Program-made: the position numbers and the translations under genes
Notes under the pieces: model-generated
Database searches by the model: none
Seen by the model: the letters and a program-made list of their open reading frames with translations, nothing else
What the model was told of the DNA's origin: nothing
Source: an uncultured Lachnospiraceae bacterium
GTDB lineage: Bacteria; Bacillota; Clostridia; Lachnospirales; Lachnospiraceae
DNA length: 51,239 nucleotides
Direction: 5' to 3'
Assembly: GCA_900319245.1 (NCBI GenBank)
Contig: ONNQ01000021.1
Location: forward strand, 1-51,239
Shown here: in pieces, positions 49,806 through 51,239 of the stretch
How the letters are laid out: every line of letters starts with the position of its first letter
Position numbering within the stretch: the first letter of the stretch is position 1

Positions 49806-51071
49806 TTAATGAATTACCTCTGACAGGTTCGATGCGGCTTCCAAGCCAACATGGGAGAGCGCCGCAGATGTAAAATGAATATAATTCCTTTTTTTCTCTT
49901 TCACTTTATAGGATGGATCATTACTATATCTGGATCTTCTCAAAGCTTCCTCGTAGGGAAGCTTTTTTCCGTCACTGCCCATCGTCACTTCTGTGTGGCA
50001 GTTTTCGTAGTCCTCCTCTGCCGGAACATATCGATCGTAAAAGTAAGAGGACCCCATAATAATATCTTTGTTCCTCTTGATCAGATCCTCCTGCGCTTGA
50101 TGAACTGCATTAAGACGTTCCATCGTTCCCGTACCAGTGGTTGTAGCAGTTTCTACTATTACCCCCCATTCAATGCCAAGATCTCTTTTTAGTTTTCTGT
50201 GCAATGTCTTATACATTCTCTTGTATGCTCTTTTCGTCGTTTTCGAACTGACATCTGATTCGCCTTGTGCGATCACATAAATCTTATTGCCAATATGAAG
50301 GTTCCTGCTTTCGGCAAGCTTTACGGCTGCGTTAAATTTTGTTCTTATTGCTTCATAGACATAGCACTTAAATCTTGTATTTCTCTTGTCATCCTGAGGA
50401 AGAAATGTCTGAATCGGCACGCCTCTTTTTCCAGCACATACAGCAATGACTTTATGCCCCGTCAACGCATAATAGGTCTGGCAGAACTGAGGAACCATAT
50501 TTGTGCCGCTAGACGAAGCCAGTGAAGTGTTTGTCTGATCCGAATCCTTGAATGCAATCAACTCACCATCTTTATAAACCAGATTTTCTCCATAGTTGCT
50601 TTTCCGTGTGGAGTCTATTTCACGGAAAGTGTTTGTCAAATATCTGTATTCATAAACTGTGTTCTTTTCCTGCTTGACAGAAACGAAATTCAGCGTTTCG
50701 CCATTATTGGCTAAAATATTGCTCTCAATTCCCGTCGCTGATGCGTACTCTTCAATGTTTAGCGCTCCAGAATAGCTATACTGATTGCGATTGTACCTGT
50801 CCTCTATTTCATTTCTAGCGCTTCCAACCATATTGGATTGCCCGGTAAAGAGAATAATGTCATAAATGTCTTCCTTCGGTTGAACCAGCTCTGTCCCATT
50901 GCTTGAAAAAGGTTCGTAAGCGCCGCCATTGTGCAACTGTAACCGCCGCCAAAAATAATAATTGTGATTGATTATATGTGTTATAATAATCAAGGAAATC
51001 GTGCATATGCCCAAAAGGAATGCCCTATTTGTGTCTTTTCTTACGACGAATCGATGCGTCAATTTATGCAT
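49806..51071 (-). CDS. membrane-anchored SASA/SGNH-type esterase, sialate-O-acetylesterase-like
   Basis: 421 residues with GAGAGGGA upstream. One N-terminal membrane helix (FLLGICTISLIIITHII) puts the rest outside. The nucleophile motif ILFTGQSNMVG, the oxyanion block AQGESD and a C-terminal YIHFTSA with the catalytic His are SASA family signatures. It probably removes acetyl groups from surface glycans. The gene appears more AT-rich than its neighbours, which may signal transfer. Confidence 0.85.
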   Translation of the reverse strand: MHKLTHRFVVRKDTNRAFLLGICTISLIIITHIINHNYYFWRRLQLHNGGAYEPFSSNGTELVQPKEDIYDIILFTGQSNMVGSARNEIEDRYNRNQYSYSGALNIEEYASATGIESNILANNGETLNFVSVKQEKNTVYEYRYLTNTFREIDSTRKSNYGENLVYKDGELIAFKDSDQTNTSLASSSGTNMVPQFCQTYYALTGHKVIAVCAGKRGVPIQTFLPQDDKRNTRFKCYVYEAIRTKFNAAVKLAESRNLHIGNKIYVIAQGESDVSSKTTKRAYKRMYKTLHRKLKRDLGIEWGVIVETATTTGTGTMERLNAVHQAQEDLIKRNKDIIMGSSYFYDRYVPAEEDYENCHTEVTMGSDGKKLPYEEALRRSRYSNDPSYKVKEKKRNYIHFTSAALSHVGLEAASNLSEVIH

Positions 51072-51163
51072 AGTATGTCCCTCTCAGCGGCACTAGCGCC
51101 TTATCACAGCTTCTATTCTCTTCTATAGGGCTGTATAAGCTTCGCAGAGTGACATACTCTAAG

Positions 51164-51206
51164 AAAAAACCGCTGCTCCATTTTAGATAATGGATACAGC
51201 GGTTTT
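51164..51206 (-). terminator. terminator of a gene off the right edge
   Basis: A 10-bp stem (AAAACCGCTG with CAGCGGTTTT) with an inner TCCATT/AATGGA stem. On the minus strand it ends in a run of six T residues, so it ends a leftward transcript entering from beyond the window. The 51207-51239 remainder holds no recognised feature. Confidence 0.75.
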
Positions 51207-51239
51207 CGGCCGTTAGCTGTCGATAAATAACTCCGACAA

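Noticed and set aside
1-51239. CRISPR arrays, insertion sequences, prophage genes, integrase or attachment sites
   Set aside because: No regularly spaced repeats, transposase, integrase or phage structural genes were recognised anywhere in the window.

Overview
The window looks like chromosome of a Gram-positive anaerobe of the Clostridia, most likely a Lachnospiraceae member. The clues are family-level: a Tad pilus locus with DUF6382-FHA and DUF5702 proteins, rubredoxin, clostridial-type zinc and copper operons, choline-binding-like wall repeats, strong AGGAGG-type ribosome binding sites and TTGACA/TATAAT promoters. Base composition is moderate (about half GC by eye). The assignment is inference; no 16S sequence lies in the window.

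Layout. 1-0.6 kb: tandem strong promoters pointing off the left edge (probably an rRNA operon) and a tRNA-Ser(GCU) with its own promoter and terminator. 0.7-11.6 kb (minus strand): a HIT-family gene, then a Tad/Flp pilus locus read right to left: prepilin peptidase, TadZ, TadA, TadB, TadC, Flp pilin, DUF5702 protein, TadE-like protein with a duplicated Cys/His module, second prepilin peptidase, TadE, FHA protein. 11.8-13.6 kb: rubredoxin (plus), a lactate-dehydrogenase-family protein and a small DUF1858 redox-disulfide protein. 13.6-16.9 kb: zur-znuA-znuC-znuB behind a Fur/Zur-type palindrome. 17.1-20.4 kb: csoR-copA with a CsoR-type operator set exactly between -35 and -10. 20.6-23.5 kb: a metallophosphoesterase, a stand-alone FakA-like domain and FtsH. 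23.7-27.5 kb: one giant CheB-CheR-PAS-histidine kinase-receiver protein.

27.7-49.8 kb is a large cell-surface polysaccharide region in several transcription units: (i) a polyprenyl-phosphate glycosyltransferase (plus); (ii) shikimate-kinase-like protein, RmlD, DUF1972 glycosyltransferase, a Wzz-like co-polymerase and a wall-binding glycerophosphodiesterase (minus); (iii) a wall-binding amidase (plus); (iv) a second Wzz-like protein, Wzy-like polymerase, P-loop protein, two glycosyltransferases, Wzx flippase and LicD (minus); (v) a plus-strand cassette of WecE-type transaminase, ArnC/GtrB-like glycosyltransferase, ATP-grasp ligase and two small ArnE/ArnF-like membrane proteins. The window ends with a membrane-anchored SASA-type esterase.

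The most interesting candidate is cassette (v). It resembles the Arn lipid-linked aminosugar pathway with the tailoring enzymes replaced by an ATP-grasp ligase, suggesting an undecaprenyl-phosphate-linked 4-amino-4,6-dideoxysugar carrying an amide-linked group that is flipped by an SMR-type pair. RmlD and the transaminase would draw on the same dTDP-4-keto-6-deoxyglucose pool. LicD (adds phospho-substituents) together with wall-binding GDPD and amidase suggests a decorated wall polymer that is both modified and read by the cell's own enzymes.
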